DNA from: Methylonatrum sp040877625
Lineage (GTDB): Bacteria > Pseudomonadota > Gammaproteobacteria > Nitrococcales > Aquisalimonadaceae
NCBI GenBank assembly: GCA_040877625.1
Contig: JBBDNK010000041.1
Location: forward strand, 481,592 to 545,591
Length of the DNA: 64,000 nucleotides
Reading direction: 5' to 3'
Shown here in pieces: positions 40,786 to 49,768 of this stretch. The number at the start of each line of letters is the position of its first letter. Positions within the stretch are counted from its first letter, which is position 1. The notes beneath the pieces are model-generated. The model saw only the letters and a program-made list of their open reading frames with translations, was not told the DNA's origin and searched no databases. Both the position numbers and the translations under genes were made by a program.

Positions 40786-41985
40786 TCACAGCCGCTCGAT
40801 GATCACGGCGATGCCCTGACCGACGCCGATGCACATGGTCACCAGGCCGTAGCGGCCACCGGTGCGCTCGAGCTGGCGCATGGCCGTCAGCAGAATCCTC
40901 GGACCGGATGCACCCAGCGGGTGGCCCAGCGCGATGGCGCCGCCGTTCGGGTTCACTCGCGGGTCGTCAAAGCCGATGCCGAGCCCTTTCATGCAGGCCA
41001 GCGCCTGGGCGGCGAAGGCCTCGTTGAGCTCGATGACGTCCACGTCCCTGATTGTCAGGCCCGCCCGCGCCAGCGCCTTTTCGGAGGCCGGCACCGGCCC
41101 GTAGCCCATGGTGCGGGGCGGGACCCCGGCCACCGCCGACGCCACCACCCGTGCCTTCGGTGTGAGGCCGTTACGTTCTCCCGCCGCCCGCGTGCCGATC
41201 ATCAAGGCGACGGCACCATCGTTGATACCGGAGGCGCTGGCGGCGGTGGTCACGCCGCCCGCATGCAGGGTTCGAAGCCCGGCGAGCGCCTCCAGCGTTG
41301 TACCGGGGCGCGGGTGCTCATCGCTTGCAGCGACCTGCGGATCACCGCGGCGCACCGGAATGGTAACCGGCGTGATCTCGCCATCGAAGTACCCCTGCTC
41401 CGCGGCTTTTGCGTATTTCTGCTGGGACGCGAAGGCGAATTGATCGCAGGCCTCCCGGCTGATGCCATGCTCGTTTGCCAGGTTGTCGGCGGTCTGCGGC
41501 ATGGAATCGTCGCCGAACTCCCGCTCGAGCACCTTGTTCGGGAAGCGCGTGCCGACGGCCGAGTCGAAAACCCGCAGATCGCGGCTGAACGCGGTCTCCG
41601 CCTTGCTCATGACAAACGCCGCACGGCTCATGCTCTCGACGCCGCCGGTAATCATCAGCTCGCCCTCGCCGCAGCTCAGCGCATGCGACGCCGCGATCAC
41701 CGCGCCGAGGCCGCTGCCGCAGTTGCGCTGGATAACCGTGCCGGGGACGGTCACCGGCAACCCCGCCAGCAGACTGGCATGCCTGGCGACGCAGCGGCTG
41801 TCCTCGCCCGCCTGGTTGGCGCAGCCGATAATGACGTCCTCCAGCTGCTCGGCGGCGATCCCCGAACGTTTGACGACCTCGCGGATCACTCCCGCGAGCA
41901 GATCGTCGGGGCGCACCTTTGCCAGGGCGCCGCCGTGACGGCCGAAAGGGGTGCGCAGGCCTTCGTACAGGTAGGCATCAAGCAT
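40786..41985 (-). CDS. Acetyl-CoA acyltransferase (3-oxoadipyl-CoA thiolase-like)
   Basis: A 399-aa thiolase. YEGLRTPFGRHGGAL at the start, the nucleophilic Cys in QRNCGSGLGAVIAA near residue 90, NPNGGAIALGHPLGASG with the catalytic His near 355, and the end MCIGVGQGIAVIIERL are all present. The C-terminal GVGQG form is common in 3-oxoadipyl-CoA thiolases (PcaF/PaaJ) but does not prove that substrate. The ATG at 41985 has AGAGGTAA upstream; the much longer open frame to 42540 is spurious, being a shadow of the dehydrogenase gene. It cleaves a 3-oxoacyl-CoA with CoA. Confidence 0.93.
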   Translation of the reverse strand: MLDAYLYEGLRTPFGRHGGALAKVRPDDLLAGVIREVVKRSGIAAEQLEDVIIGCANQAGEDSRCVARHASLLAGLPVTVPGTVIQRNCGSGLGAVIAASHALSCGEGELMITGGVESMSRAAFVMSKAETAFSRDLRVFDSAVGTRFPNKVLEREFGDDSMPQTADNLANEHGISREACDQFAFASQQKYAKAAEQGYFDGEITPVTIPVRRGDPQVAASDEHPRPGTTLEALAGLRTLHAGGVTTAASASGINDGAVALMIGTRAAGERNGLTPKARVVASAVAGVPPRTMGYGPVPASEKALARAGLTIRDVDVIELNEAFAAQALACMKGLGIGFDDPRVNPNGGAIALGHPLGASGPRILLTAMRQLERTGGRYGLVTMCIGVGQGIAVIIERL

Positions 41986-42038
41986 GTTCGTTACCTCTGG
42001 TTCGGTCGCGGTGGCGGCCATGCGCGCCGGCGCCTTTA

Positions 42039-43574
42039 TCAGTGACTGATGTCTTCCGGCGTCGCAACCGACACCCCAAGGCGGGCGCGTCGCATCAGCC
42101 AGGGGCTGGGGCGATAGCGCGGGTCGCCGTAGATTTTCTGCAGCCCTTCGAGCACGCGAAGGATGTTCGCGGGCCCGAGCGCGTCTGCGAACGCCAGTGG
42201 CCCCTGCGGGTAGTTCAGTGCCAGGGTGGTCGCCTTGTCGATGTCGGCGGGTGCGGCGGCACCGCACTGGGCGATGGCGCAGCCGATATTGACGATCATC
42301 GCGACCACGCGCTGGGCGACGAAGCCGGGGCTGTCGCGGATCACCGTCACCGGCCGGCCGTCGCCGGCCAGCAGTGCGTGAGCGGCCTGACGCATCCGCG
42401 AGCTGGTGATCGGCGTCGGCATGATGACCCGGCGATTTTCCATGGAGAACAGGGTGTCGACGGCCACCGTGCGGCTTGCATCCAGGCCCTGATCCACGGC
42501 CGCGCTGGTGGCGTCGCTGCCCATCGGCGTGACCAGGCATAGCGCACCCGCGGATGGTTGGTCGCCGTCCTCCAGCGGTGCATCCAGGTTCCGGAGCAAC
42601 TGCGTGAGACGGGCGTGCCCCTCCGGCTCGGCACGGCTGACCCAGACGGAATCCGGGCCGCCGGTCGGCGCCGGCGGTTCGTCCGGGACCACCTGCTTGC
42701 CATCCTCGTAGGGGTAGAAGCCGCTACCGGTCTTGCGGCCGAGAATGCCGGCCTGCGTTCTCTGCTCCATGACCAGGGCAGGGCGGAAGCGTGGTTCGCC
42801 GTAGAACTGCTGGTAGATCAGCTCGGTCGCAGGGTGGGTGACGTCGAGGCCGGTCAGGTCCATCAGCTCGAACGGGCCCATGCGGAAGCCGGCCAGATCA
42901 CGCATGATTCTGTCTATCTCAACTGTCCCGGCGATGCCCTCGTCGACGATATGGGCCGACTCGATGGTCAGGCCGCGGCCGATCTGATTGACCAGAAAGC
43001 CCGGTGCATCGCGCACCCGCACCGGCTCGCGGCCCATCTGCCTGCCGACCCGCATCAGCGTATCGCCGACCCAGGATTCGGTACGAATGCTCTCGATGAC
43101 TTCCACCAGCTTCATCAGCGGTACCGGATTGAAGAAGTGAAAGCCGGCGATACGGCCCGGCAGGCGGGCGCTCGAGGCAATGGCGGCGATGGACAGCGAC
43201 GAGGTATTGGAGGCAATGATGCAGTCCTCCGATACCACGTTTTCCAACTCGGCGAAGACTTTTTGCTTGACCGCCAGGTTCTCGACCACGGCCTCGACGA
43301 CGACATTGCAGCCCGCAAGATCGGACATCGTCGCCGCCTGCCGAATGCGCCCGATCGCTGCTTCCGCGTCATCCACCGACAGCTTTCCCTTCTCCGCCAG
43401 ACGCCTCAGCATGCGGCCGACGAATTCGCAGCCCTCGGTCGCAACCTGTGAATTGGCGTCCAGGATAACGACCTCCATGCCGCCGGCTGCCGCAACCTGT
43501 GCAATGCCCCTGCCCATGGCCCCGGCACCGATGATGCCGAGCCGCAGCCCTTGCTCACTGGCAGTTGAATCCAC
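42039..43574 (-). CDS. Long 3-hydroxyacyl-CoA dehydrogenase (PaaH-like, block 1)
   Basis: A 511-aa protein: an N-terminal Rossmann domain (LGIIGAGAMGRGIAQVAA), the active-site segment GFHFFNPVPLMKLVE, a first helical domain (GPFELMDLTGLDV), and a second C-terminal helical domain with PGFVAQRVVAMIVNIG and NYPQGPLAFAD. The second domain gives the approximately 500-aa length of PaaH-type enzymes that act on 3-hydroxyadipyl-CoA and similar substrates with NAD+. It is the first gene of the leftward block-1 cluster, divergent from a LysR gene. Its paralogue at 47725 is colinear. Confidence 0.93.
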   Translation of the reverse strand: MDSTASEQGLRLGIIGAGAMGRGIAQVAAAGGMEVVILDANSQVATEGCEFVGRMLRRLAEKGKLSVDDAEAAIGRIRQAATMSDLAGCNVVVEAVVENLAVKQKVFAELENVVSEDCIIASNTSSLSIAAIASSARLPGRIAGFHFFNPVPLMKLVEVIESIRTESWVGDTLMRVGRQMGREPVRVRDAPGFLVNQIGRGLTIESAHIVDEGIAGTVEIDRIMRDLAGFRMGPFELMDLTGLDVTHPATELIYQQFYGEPRFRPALVMEQRTQAGILGRKTGSGFYPYEDGKQVVPDEPPAPTGGPDSVWVSRAEPEGHARLTQLLRNLDAPLEDGDQPSAGALCLVTPMGSDATSAAVDQGLDASRTVAVDTLFSMENRRVIMPTPITSSRMRQAAHALLAGDGRPVTVIRDSPGFVAQRVVAMIVNIGCAIAQCGAAAPADIDKATTLALNYPQGPLAFADALGPANILRVLEGLQKIYGDPRYRPSPWLMRRARLGVSVATPEDISH

Positions 43575-43738
43575 TTGGCTCTCCCCCGTGCTTGCGAATG
43601 ACCAGCTGGACTGGGCATGGCGATATGGCCCGTGGCGGTTGTGCGGAACGCCCGGACACGTTGAATGGGTTCATTGACACGCTATGACCAGCGCAGATAT
43701 AAGTCTAATTGAACTGCGTGATGCCAATTATTGATAAC

Positions 43739-44638
43739 ATGAATCTAAGATCCTTCGATCTGAACCTTCTGCCGGTGTTCGACGCCATCCTCAGCGAAGG
43801 CAATCTGACCCGGGCCGCGGAAAAGCTGTCCATGAGCCAGCCGGCCATGAGCAATGCACTGGCGCGCCTGCGCGACGCGGTGGGAGATCCCTTGTTTACG
43901 CGCACCGCCAGAGGCATGCTGCCCACGCCCAGGGCAAGGCAGATGGCCGAGCAGGTGCGTCATTCCCTGGACCTGGTGCAGAACTGCCTGCGGGATACAC
44001 GCGACTTCGATTTTCCCTCCTCGCGACGCACCTTTTCCATCGCCGTGGAGGATTACGGCGAGGTCGTCATCACGCCGCGCTTCATGGACTGGCTGACCAA
44101 TGTCGCGCCGCACGTGCGGGCCAGGATCTGGCCGGAACACAACACCATGGCCTTGCGGGAAGAGCTCAAGAAGGGCACCGTTGATCTCGCCGTCGACTAT
44201 TACCGGCTGAAGATGGACGGCTTTAGCAATACGCGCCTGATGACCGATGAACTGGTGTCCATGGTGCGCGAAGATCACCCGGTGATTGGCGACACCCTGA
44301 GCCTTGAGCAATACACCACGCTACCGCATGTGGTGTTGACGCAGAAATCACCGATGGTCGACCGTGAACTGGCCAAACTCGGCCTGCAGCGGACCAAGGC
44401 GCTGGAGGTCCCGCATTTCATCTCCATGCCGCTGATCGTAAAGAGCACGGATTTCATCTGCACCCTGCCACGGCAGATGGCCAGGCTGTACTCGGAGCAT
44501 TTCCGCGTTCGCATGCTGAAGGCGCCGATCAACTTCCCCAAGATCCCGATCTACCTGGTCTGGAGCGACACCATGGAGAACGACCCCGGTCACCGCTGGC
44601 TGCGGGAGTCGCTGATCCGCTTTTGCGAACGCCTGTAG
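43739..44638 (+). CDS. LysR-family transcriptional regulator
   Basis: A 299-aa LysR protein: N-terminal helix-turn-helix (MNLRSFDLNLLPVFDAILSE, TRAAEKLSMSQPAMSNAL, RLRDAVGDPLFTR), then a periplasmic-binding-like effector domain. The RTARGMLPTPRA linker and SPMVDRELAKLGL are in line with the NodD/LinR-like branch. It is divergent from the block-1 catabolic cluster, with a 164-bp intergenic region containing ATTG-N13-CAAT (about 43706-43726), a candidate site. It therefore probably controls the glutaryl-CoA-type cluster. I chose the ATG at 43739, where family similarity starts. Confidence 0.92.
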   Translation: MNLRSFDLNLLPVFDAILSEGNLTRAAEKLSMSQPAMSNALARLRDAVGDPLFTRTARGMLPTPRARQMAEQVRHSLDLVQNCLRDTRDFDFPSSRRTFSIAVEDYGEVVITPRFMDWLTNVAPHVRARIWPEHNTMALREELKKGTVDLAVDYYRLKMDGFSNTRLMTDELVSMVREDHPVIGDTLSLEQYTTLPHVVLTQKSPMVDRELAKLGLQRTKALEVPHFISMPLIVKSTDFICTLPRQMARLYSEHFRVRMLKAPINFPKIPIYLVWSDTMENDPGHRWLRESLIRFCERL

Positions 44639-44668
44639 TGCGGCCCGCCGCCATTACCGGCCCCATCC

Positions 44669-45445
44669 CTAGGACTTCAAGCCTTCCTTCATGCGGGCAA
44701 GCAGGCTATCGGCACTGTTGGCAAGCAATGCCAGGTCCGATCCGCAGGCGACGAAACCGAAGCCCTCGTTGAGCCAGGTCAGTGCCTGCTGCTCATTACC
44801 GGTGAGGACGCCCGCCTGTTTGCCCGCGGCACGTACCTTCGCGGCGCCATCGCTGATTGCCGCGCAGACATCCGGATGGTTGGCCTTGCCCAGCAGCCCC
44901 ATGTCGGCGGAAAGATCCGCGGGGCCGAAGAACACCCCGTCCACGCCCTCGACCGACGCGATTTCCGTCGCCCGGGACAGGGCCGCGGTGGTCTCGATCT
45001 GCACCAGGACGCAGATTTCCTGCTCCACGGTGGTGACATAATCGGCGATACGGCCAAAACGATTGCCGCGCTGGTTCAGCGCGAGTCCACGTATGCCGTG
45101 CGGCGGGTAGCGCGTTGAAGCAACGGCCGCCTCGGCCTCCGCGGCATTCTGGACCATCGGGAAAAGCAGTGAGAAAGCGCCCAGGTCGAGAATGCGCTTG
45201 ACGATGACCGGCTCGTTCCACGGTACGCGGACAACGGGGGTGGTGCCGCCGAATTCGTATGCCTGCAGTTGCGAAAGCACGGTCATCGGATCGTTCGCGG
45301 AATGCTCCATGTCGATGACGATCCAGTCGAATCCGGCTGACCCGAGTACATCGGCGGCAACGTTGCTGCACAGGCAGTTCCATAGTCCGATCTGGGTACG
45401 CCCCTGTGCGAGCGCCTGTTTGAACGTGTTGGTGGGCAGCTTCAT
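44669..45445 (-). CDS. HpcH/HpaI-family aldolase
   Basis: A 258-aa class II aldolase of the HpcH/HpaI type. GLWNCLCSNVAADVLG, DWIVIDMEHSANDP (catalytic His), PVVRVPWNE, LVQIETTAAL and FFGPADLSADMG (metal ligands) are all in order. Family members cleave 2-keto-3-deoxy acids or 4-hydroxy-2-oxo acids, giving pyruvate and an aldehyde; the exact substrate is open. I chose the ATG at 45445 with AGGTGA upstream. It is the last gene of block 2, after the acyl-CoA synthetase gene with a 112-bp gap. Confidence 0.92.
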   Translation of the reverse strand: MKLPTNTFKQALAQGRTQIGLWNCLCSNVAADVLGSAGFDWIVIDMEHSANDPMTVLSQLQAYEFGGTTPVVRVPWNEPVIVKRILDLGAFSLLFPMVQNAAEAEAAVASTRYPPHGIRGLALNQRGNRFGRIADYVTTVEQEICVLVQIETTAALSRATEIASVEGVDGVFFGPADLSADMGLLGKANHPDVCAAISDGAAKVRAAGKQAGVLTGNEQQALTWLNEGFGFVACGSDLALLANSADSLLARMKEGLKS

Positions 45446-45557
45446 TGACTTCACCTGTTCATGGGTAAAAAACGGCTGGCATGTCCGGCCCCGGCTTGCG
45501 GCTTTCCATTGGCCGTTACCAGGGTAGCGCGCAAGCCATCGTGTGGAGCCGTGTTGC

Positions 45558-47702
45558 TCAGCTCTCTGCCTGAAAACCCACCACCGCGTCGACGGCGATC
45601 GCACCCTGGCCTCTGGCCCCGACCAGCACCGGGTTCAGATCGAGCTCGACCAGCGTGTCCCGATAGTCCCACGCGAATCGGGAGACGTCGACCAGAATCC
45701 TGACAACCGCCTCGACATCCAGCGCCGGGCGGCCCCGCACGCCGTGAAATATCTCGTAGCCGCGCAGTTCCTCGAGCATTTCGCGCGCGGTATCGGCGTC
45801 GAAGGGGGCGACGCGGAAGGTGATGTCGCGCAGCACTTCGGTGAAGATGCCGCCCATGCCGACCGCAACCACCGGCCCGAACGTCGGGTCGTTGAGGGCG
45901 CCAACCAGCAATTCGGCGTCGCCATGCACCATCTCGGCAACCAGGATGCCCTCCAGCTGCGCGTCCGGGCATCGCTCGGCGACGGCTTTGCGAATGTCGA
46001 CGACCGCCTGACGCACCTCATCCGCTGATTGCAGATTCAGTTTCACGCCGCCGATATCGCTCTTGTGGGTAATGTCCGCTGACAGCACCTTGGCCACGAC
46101 CGGAAAGCGCAGGTCGGCCAGGGCTTCGTTGCCGACGTCCTCGCCGGTCAGGACGATTTCCTTCGGCACCGGGATGCCGTAGCGCGCCATCAGTTCCTTG
46201 CTTCTGCGTTCATCGAGCGTGCCGTGATCCCGCGGCTCGGTGCCCGCGGATTGCACCGCGGGAGCAGCGGAATCCGGGAACAGGGGGCGCCCGGCCAGAT
46301 GGGCCTGACGGCTGACATGGCGCGCCACGGTGGCCATGCAGTCGGCGGTGCGAACCGGATGTGGGGCAATCGGAATGCGTGCCTCCTCCAGCATGGCATA
46401 GGCTTCCGCTGCCCGCTCGCGGCGCGCCGACCATGCGAGCATCACCGGCTTGTCGTGGCGGTCGGCCGCCTTGATGATGGCCTCGGCGGCCAGTCGAGCC
46501 CGCTCGCCGGGCAACGATGCCAGCAGCAGGGCCAGTTGATCGACCCCCGGATCCGCCAGCACCACATTCAGGGCGTCATCGAACTGGCTGATGTCGTTGA
46601 AGACATTGGCGGTGATGTCGACCGGGTTCTCGGCCGAACCGAATGAGGGCAGAATCTCCGTCAATCGTGCCCGTGTCTGGTCGGACAGCTCGACCATGTC
46701 CAGACCGCCGGTCACCGCCCGGTCGGTGAACAGGATGCCGGCCCCGCCGGAGATGCCCATTGCCGCAACGCCGCGGCCGCGAGGCAGCCGGTCGCCCTGC
46801 AGGGCGGCGAACAGATCGGCCATTTCCTCCACCGAGGTGACTTCAAGAATGCCGGCCTGACGGAATGCCGCCCGGTAGATGTCGTAACGGCCGGTGAGGT
46901 TGGCGGTGTGGGAGCTTGCCGCACGCGCGCCGGCCTCGGTATTGCCAATCTTCCAGATCACCAGGTGTTTGCCGAGCTCGGCTGCGCGCCGGCCGATGGC
47001 CATCAGATCCCGGCCGTCGCTCAGCCCTTCGATCTGCGCGACGGCGATTTTGGTATCGGGATCGTCGAGGAAGCCATTGAGGACTTCCGAGGTGGTGATA
47101 TCCGCCTGATTGCCGATGGAGATGGCGTGGTGGAAGCCGATCCCCAGCATCTCGCACAGGAGCAGCACGCTGAAACCCAGGCCGCCGCTCTGGAAGACCA
47201 TGGAGACAGGCCCCCGGCGGAGATTGGGCTCTTCATTGATCGCGCCGAACGACGCGAACATCTGATCATGCAGATTGACCACGCCCTGGCAGTTGGGGCC
47301 GATAACCCGTATGCCGCTTTCTCGTGCCGCCTTGACCAGTTCGATCTGCAGCCGGTCGCCGTCCTCGCCGCTTTCCCGGAAGCCGCCGCTCAGGACCACG
47401 GCGAACGGGATCCCCGCCGCACCCGCCTCGCGCAGCGCCTGCGGCACCGCGTGGGCCGGCAATGCAACGACGGCGAGATCCGCGGGGCCATCGATGTCGC
47501 CGACTCGCGCAAAACAGGGGAGGCCCTGCACGGTCTGGTACTTCGGGTTCACCGGATAGATCCGGCCCTGATACCCCTGCTTCGACAGAAAGGCAACCGG
47601 TTGTCCGCCGATGCGGCCCGGATTATCGGATGCACCTATGATGGCCACCCCGTTCGGCGACAGCAGTCTGCCGAGGGAGCCGTTCTCAGTTCGCATGTTC
47701 AT
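45558..47702 (-). CDS. ADP-forming acyl-CoA synthetase, fused alpha-beta (block 2)
   Basis: A 714-aa paralogue of the 37389-39491 gene. CoA-binding start GVAIIGASDNPGRIGG, the active-site His loop ASSHTANLTG (a variant of the SHTGxLAG loop seen in its paralogue), and an ATP-grasp half with FPVVAKVLSADITHKSDIGG and GMGGIFTEVLRDI. It would convert a different acid to its CoA ester. The loop change may indicate altered kinetics or substrate, by inference. It lies 22 bp downstream of the dehydrogenase gene 47725-49254. Confidence 0.92.
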   Translation of the reverse strand: MNMRTENGSLGRLLSPNGVAIIGASDNPGRIGGQPVAFLSKQGYQGRIYPVNPKYQTVQGLPCFARVGDIDGPADLAVVALPAHAVPQALREAGAAGIPFAVVLSGGFRESGEDGDRLQIELVKAARESGIRVIGPNCQGVVNLHDQMFASFGAINEEPNLRRGPVSMVFQSGGLGFSVLLLCEMLGIGFHHAISIGNQADITTSEVLNGFLDDPDTKIAVAQIEGLSDGRDLMAIGRRAAELGKHLVIWKIGNTEAGARAASSHTANLTGRYDIYRAAFRQAGILEVTSVEEMADLFAALQGDRLPRGRGVAAMGISGGAGILFTDRAVTGGLDMVELSDQTRARLTEILPSFGSAENPVDITANVFNDISQFDDALNVVLADPGVDQLALLLASLPGERARLAAEAIIKAADRHDKPVMLAWSARRERAAEAYAMLEEARIPIAPHPVRTADCMATVARHVSRQAHLAGRPLFPDSAAPAVQSAGTEPRDHGTLDERRSKELMARYGIPVPKEIVLTGEDVGNEALADLRFPVVAKVLSADITHKSDIGGVKLNLQSADEVRQAVVDIRKAVAERCPDAQLEGILVAEMVHGDAELLVGALNDPTFGPVVAVGMGGIFTEVLRDITFRVAPFDADTAREMLEELRGYEIFHGVRGRPALDVEAVVRILVDVSRFAWDYRDTLVELDLNPVLVGARGQGAIAVDAVVGFQAES

Positions 47703-47724
47703 TTTTGTTTTCGCCAGGTGTTGT

Positions 47725-49254
47725 TCAGGACGCGCTGGACTCAGCCAGCGGGAGACCCAGTAGGGCGCGTTCGCGCAGCCAGGGCACTGGCCGATAACGC
47801 GGGTCGCCGTAATGGGTATGCAGGCCGTTCAGCATGCGCAGAATCGTATCCGCGCCGAGAGCATCGCCAAACTCCAGCGGCCCCTTCGGATAATTCAGGC
47901 CGAGTCGCACGGCCTTGTCGATATCGGCGGGCGTGGCAATCGCCTTGGCTGCGATGGCGCATCCGACATTGACGATCATCGCGATGATGCGCGGTGCGAT
48001 AAAGCCGGGCGCGTCCGCGCAAATCGTGGCGTCGGCACCGTCGCTGGCCAGGAGTGCCGCAAGACCGTGACTGCGCGCGGTCGGCACCATGATCGTCGGC
48101 ATCAGGGTGCGATGGCGTTCCAGGCCGACCATGGTATCGATGGCCACCGTGCGGGCCGGGTCGAGCCCATGCTCGAGCGCTGTCGCGTGCGCGGTTTCGC
48201 CGATGGGTGTGACGATGCACAGGGCGTCGTCGCTGGGACGTTCGCCCGATTCGGGCTTCACTTTCAGGCTCGTCAGCAGGTCCCGGACACGGCGGGCCGC
48301 CTCCGGCTCCGCGTCGCTTACCCAGATGCTTTTCGGCGCGTCTCCCGACAGCGGCTCGGAACTCGGCGGCACAGGCTTGCCGTCCGCGTATCGATAGAAG
48401 CCCTCACCGGTCTTGCGTCCGAGCAGGCCGCCGGCTACCCGCGTGCTTAGCAGCGCGACGGGCCGGTACATCGGCTCCTGAAAGTACTGGTTGTAGATGG
48501 ATTCCATGACCGCGAGCGCGATGTCCGCGCCGACCATATCGAGCAGCTCGAACGGCCCCATGCGGAAACCGGCTTCCTTGCGCATGATCCGGTCGATGTC
48601 ATGATGACCGGCAATCTGTTCCTGCACCAGGTTGAGCGCTTCGGGAACGAACGCGCGGCCAGCATGATTCACCAGGAAGCCCGGTGTATCGGTGGCCTTC
48701 ACCGGGTCCCGCCCCATCTGCTTGCCGACCGCCATCAGGGTGTCGACCACGTCTGGCCGCGTGCGCAGGCCCGGGATGATCTCCACCAGCGCCATCAGCG
48801 GCACCGGGTTGAAGAAATGAAAGCCGGCGACGCGCTCGGGAATACGGCACTTGGCCGCTATTTCGGTAATGGAAAGCGATGAGGTGTTGCTGGTCAGGAT
48901 GGCGTCGTCCCGGACGATATCCTCAAGTTGCGCGAAAACGGCGCGCTTTACATCGATCTCTTCCAGTACTGCCTCTACCACGATGTCGCACGCGGCAAGC
49001 GCCTCCATGGTGTCCGGCGTTTCCAGGCGGGCGATTGCCGCTTCGGCATCCTCGCTGGCCATGCGCTTTTTTTCAACCGAGCGCCGGAGCATTCCGGCGA
49101 TGAAGGACTGTGCCTCGGCCATGGCCTCGGTTCGCGTATCGAACAGCAGCACGCGCATTCCGCCGGTGGCGGCGACCTGGGCAATGCCCCGGCCCATCGT
49201 TCCGGCTCCTATGACGCCGATCACCAGATCGGACCGATTCGCTTCGATAGACAA
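47725..49254 (-). CDS. Long 3-hydroxyacyl-CoA dehydrogenase (block 2)
   Basis: A 509-aa paralogue of the 42039-43574 gene. The Rossmann loop is GVIGAGTMGRGIAQVAATGG, with GFHFFNPVPLMALVE, GPFELLDMVGADIALAV and a second C-terminal domain PGFIAPRIIAMIVNVG, NYPKGPLEFGD. It oxidises a 3-hydroxyacyl-CoA with NAD+. It is the first gene of the leftward block-2 cluster. Its start is followed upstream by a 514-bp gap shared with the second TAXI-TRAP operon. Confidence 0.92.
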   Translation of the reverse strand: MSIEANRSDLVIGVIGAGTMGRGIAQVAATGGMRVLLFDTRTEAMAEAQSFIAGMLRRSVEKKRMASEDAEAAIARLETPDTMEALAACDIVVEAVLEEIDVKRAVFAQLEDIVRDDAILTSNTSSLSITEIAAKCRIPERVAGFHFFNPVPLMALVEIIPGLRTRPDVVDTLMAVGKQMGRDPVKATDTPGFLVNHAGRAFVPEALNLVQEQIAGHHDIDRIMRKEAGFRMGPFELLDMVGADIALAVMESIYNQYFQEPMYRPVALLSTRVAGGLLGRKTGEGFYRYADGKPVPPSSEPLSGDAPKSIWVSDAEPEAARRVRDLLTSLKVKPESGERPSDDALCIVTPIGETAHATALEHGLDPARTVAIDTMVGLERHRTLMPTIMVPTARSHGLAALLASDGADATICADAPGFIAPRIIAMIVNVGCAIAAKAIATPADIDKAVRLGLNYPKGPLEFGDALGADTILRMLNGLHTHYGDPRYRPVPWLRERALLGLPLAESSAS

Positions 49255-49420
49255 GATGTCTCCCCCTTGTTTTCTAGTCGGCCTTATCCCCCGCTACGCC
49301 GCATGCTTGTTCATCAATTCCAGAGGAGGGACCAGGCCATGGCGATGGAATTGTCGACCGCTGCCAGTCTAAATCGTGCGTGCGCAGCGGCCACCTTGCA
49401 AGCGCACTGGAGGCGATCCG

Positions 49421-49437
49421 GTTTCGCAATGCGAAAC
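49421..49437. promoter_or_regulatory. Perfect palindrome GTTTCGCAATGCGAAAC, probable IclR operator
   Basis: An 8-bp-arm palindrome around a single A. The same core, TTTCGCAnTGCGAAA, lies at 52851-52865 in front of the iclR gene at 53010. It is centred about 23-29 bp upstream of the -35 element, roughly 59 bp before the expected transcription start, a place typical of activators. Confidence 0.75.
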
Positions 49438-49451
49438 AATCTGTTCCTGCA

Positions 49452-49481
49452 TTGACCGGTATCGAAAGCGCAATCTAGTAT
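49452..49481 (+). promoter_or_regulatory. Sigma70-like promoter TTGACC-18-TAGTAT
   Basis: The -35 element TTGACC (49452-49457), an 18-bp spacer and the -10 element TAGTAT (49476-49481) are placed directly downstream of the palindrome. An identical layout occurs at 52881-52910. It would drive the second TAXI-TRAP operon and its leader. Confidence 0.65.
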
Positions 49482-49584
49482 CCGAAGAGACGCATAAAAA
49501 AATAATTTTACTTAAAAAGTATTGAAGTTGACTCAACGGCTTACGCTGCCTGATCCAGACGTCCATGGCAACCGGGAGGAGCCC

Positions 49585-49656
49585 ATGCAGTCTTCCGACC
49601 GGAATTCTCCACCCGCCGGACGATCATACTCGGGCATTACCTTGGCCGCCGAATGA
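49585..49656 (+). CDS. Possible small open frame of 23 codons, leader peptide or iclR remnant
   Basis: ATG to TGA encoding MQSSDRNSPPAGRSYSGITL and three more residues, with an excellent GGGAGGAG 5 nt upstream. At the same place in the duplicated region the iclR gene begins (MLTADRRLRSP), with similar spacing and leader. It may be a leader peptide, or the abandoned start of an iclR copy lost after duplication. No function is known; too short for confidence. Confidence 0.35.
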   Translation: MQSSDRNSPPAGRSYSGITLAAE

Positions 49657-49768
49657 GCAGGATCCACTTGCGCGATCAGTGGGTGCTGCAAGCATGCGCG
49701 TAGGGCTCCGATAGCAAAATCAATCATGGAGCGTGCGGGCGACTGTTGATGTAAGGAGGAGAAACACA

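Larger units (their letters stand above)
49255..49768. other. Divergent regulatory region before second TAXI-TRAP operon
   Basis: A 514-bp region with no large gene. It holds the 17-bp palindrome, a sigma70-like promoter, an AT-rich leader and a small open frame (49585-49656), and is related to the region before the iclR gene at 53010. Between 49255 and 49420 nothing else is recognisable. Confidence 0.7.

Noticed and set aside
41986..42540. N-terminal extension of the thiolase frame
   Set aside because: It lies within the 3-hydroxyacyl-CoA dehydrogenase gene in another frame; thiolase similarity and a ribosome binding site begin at 41985.
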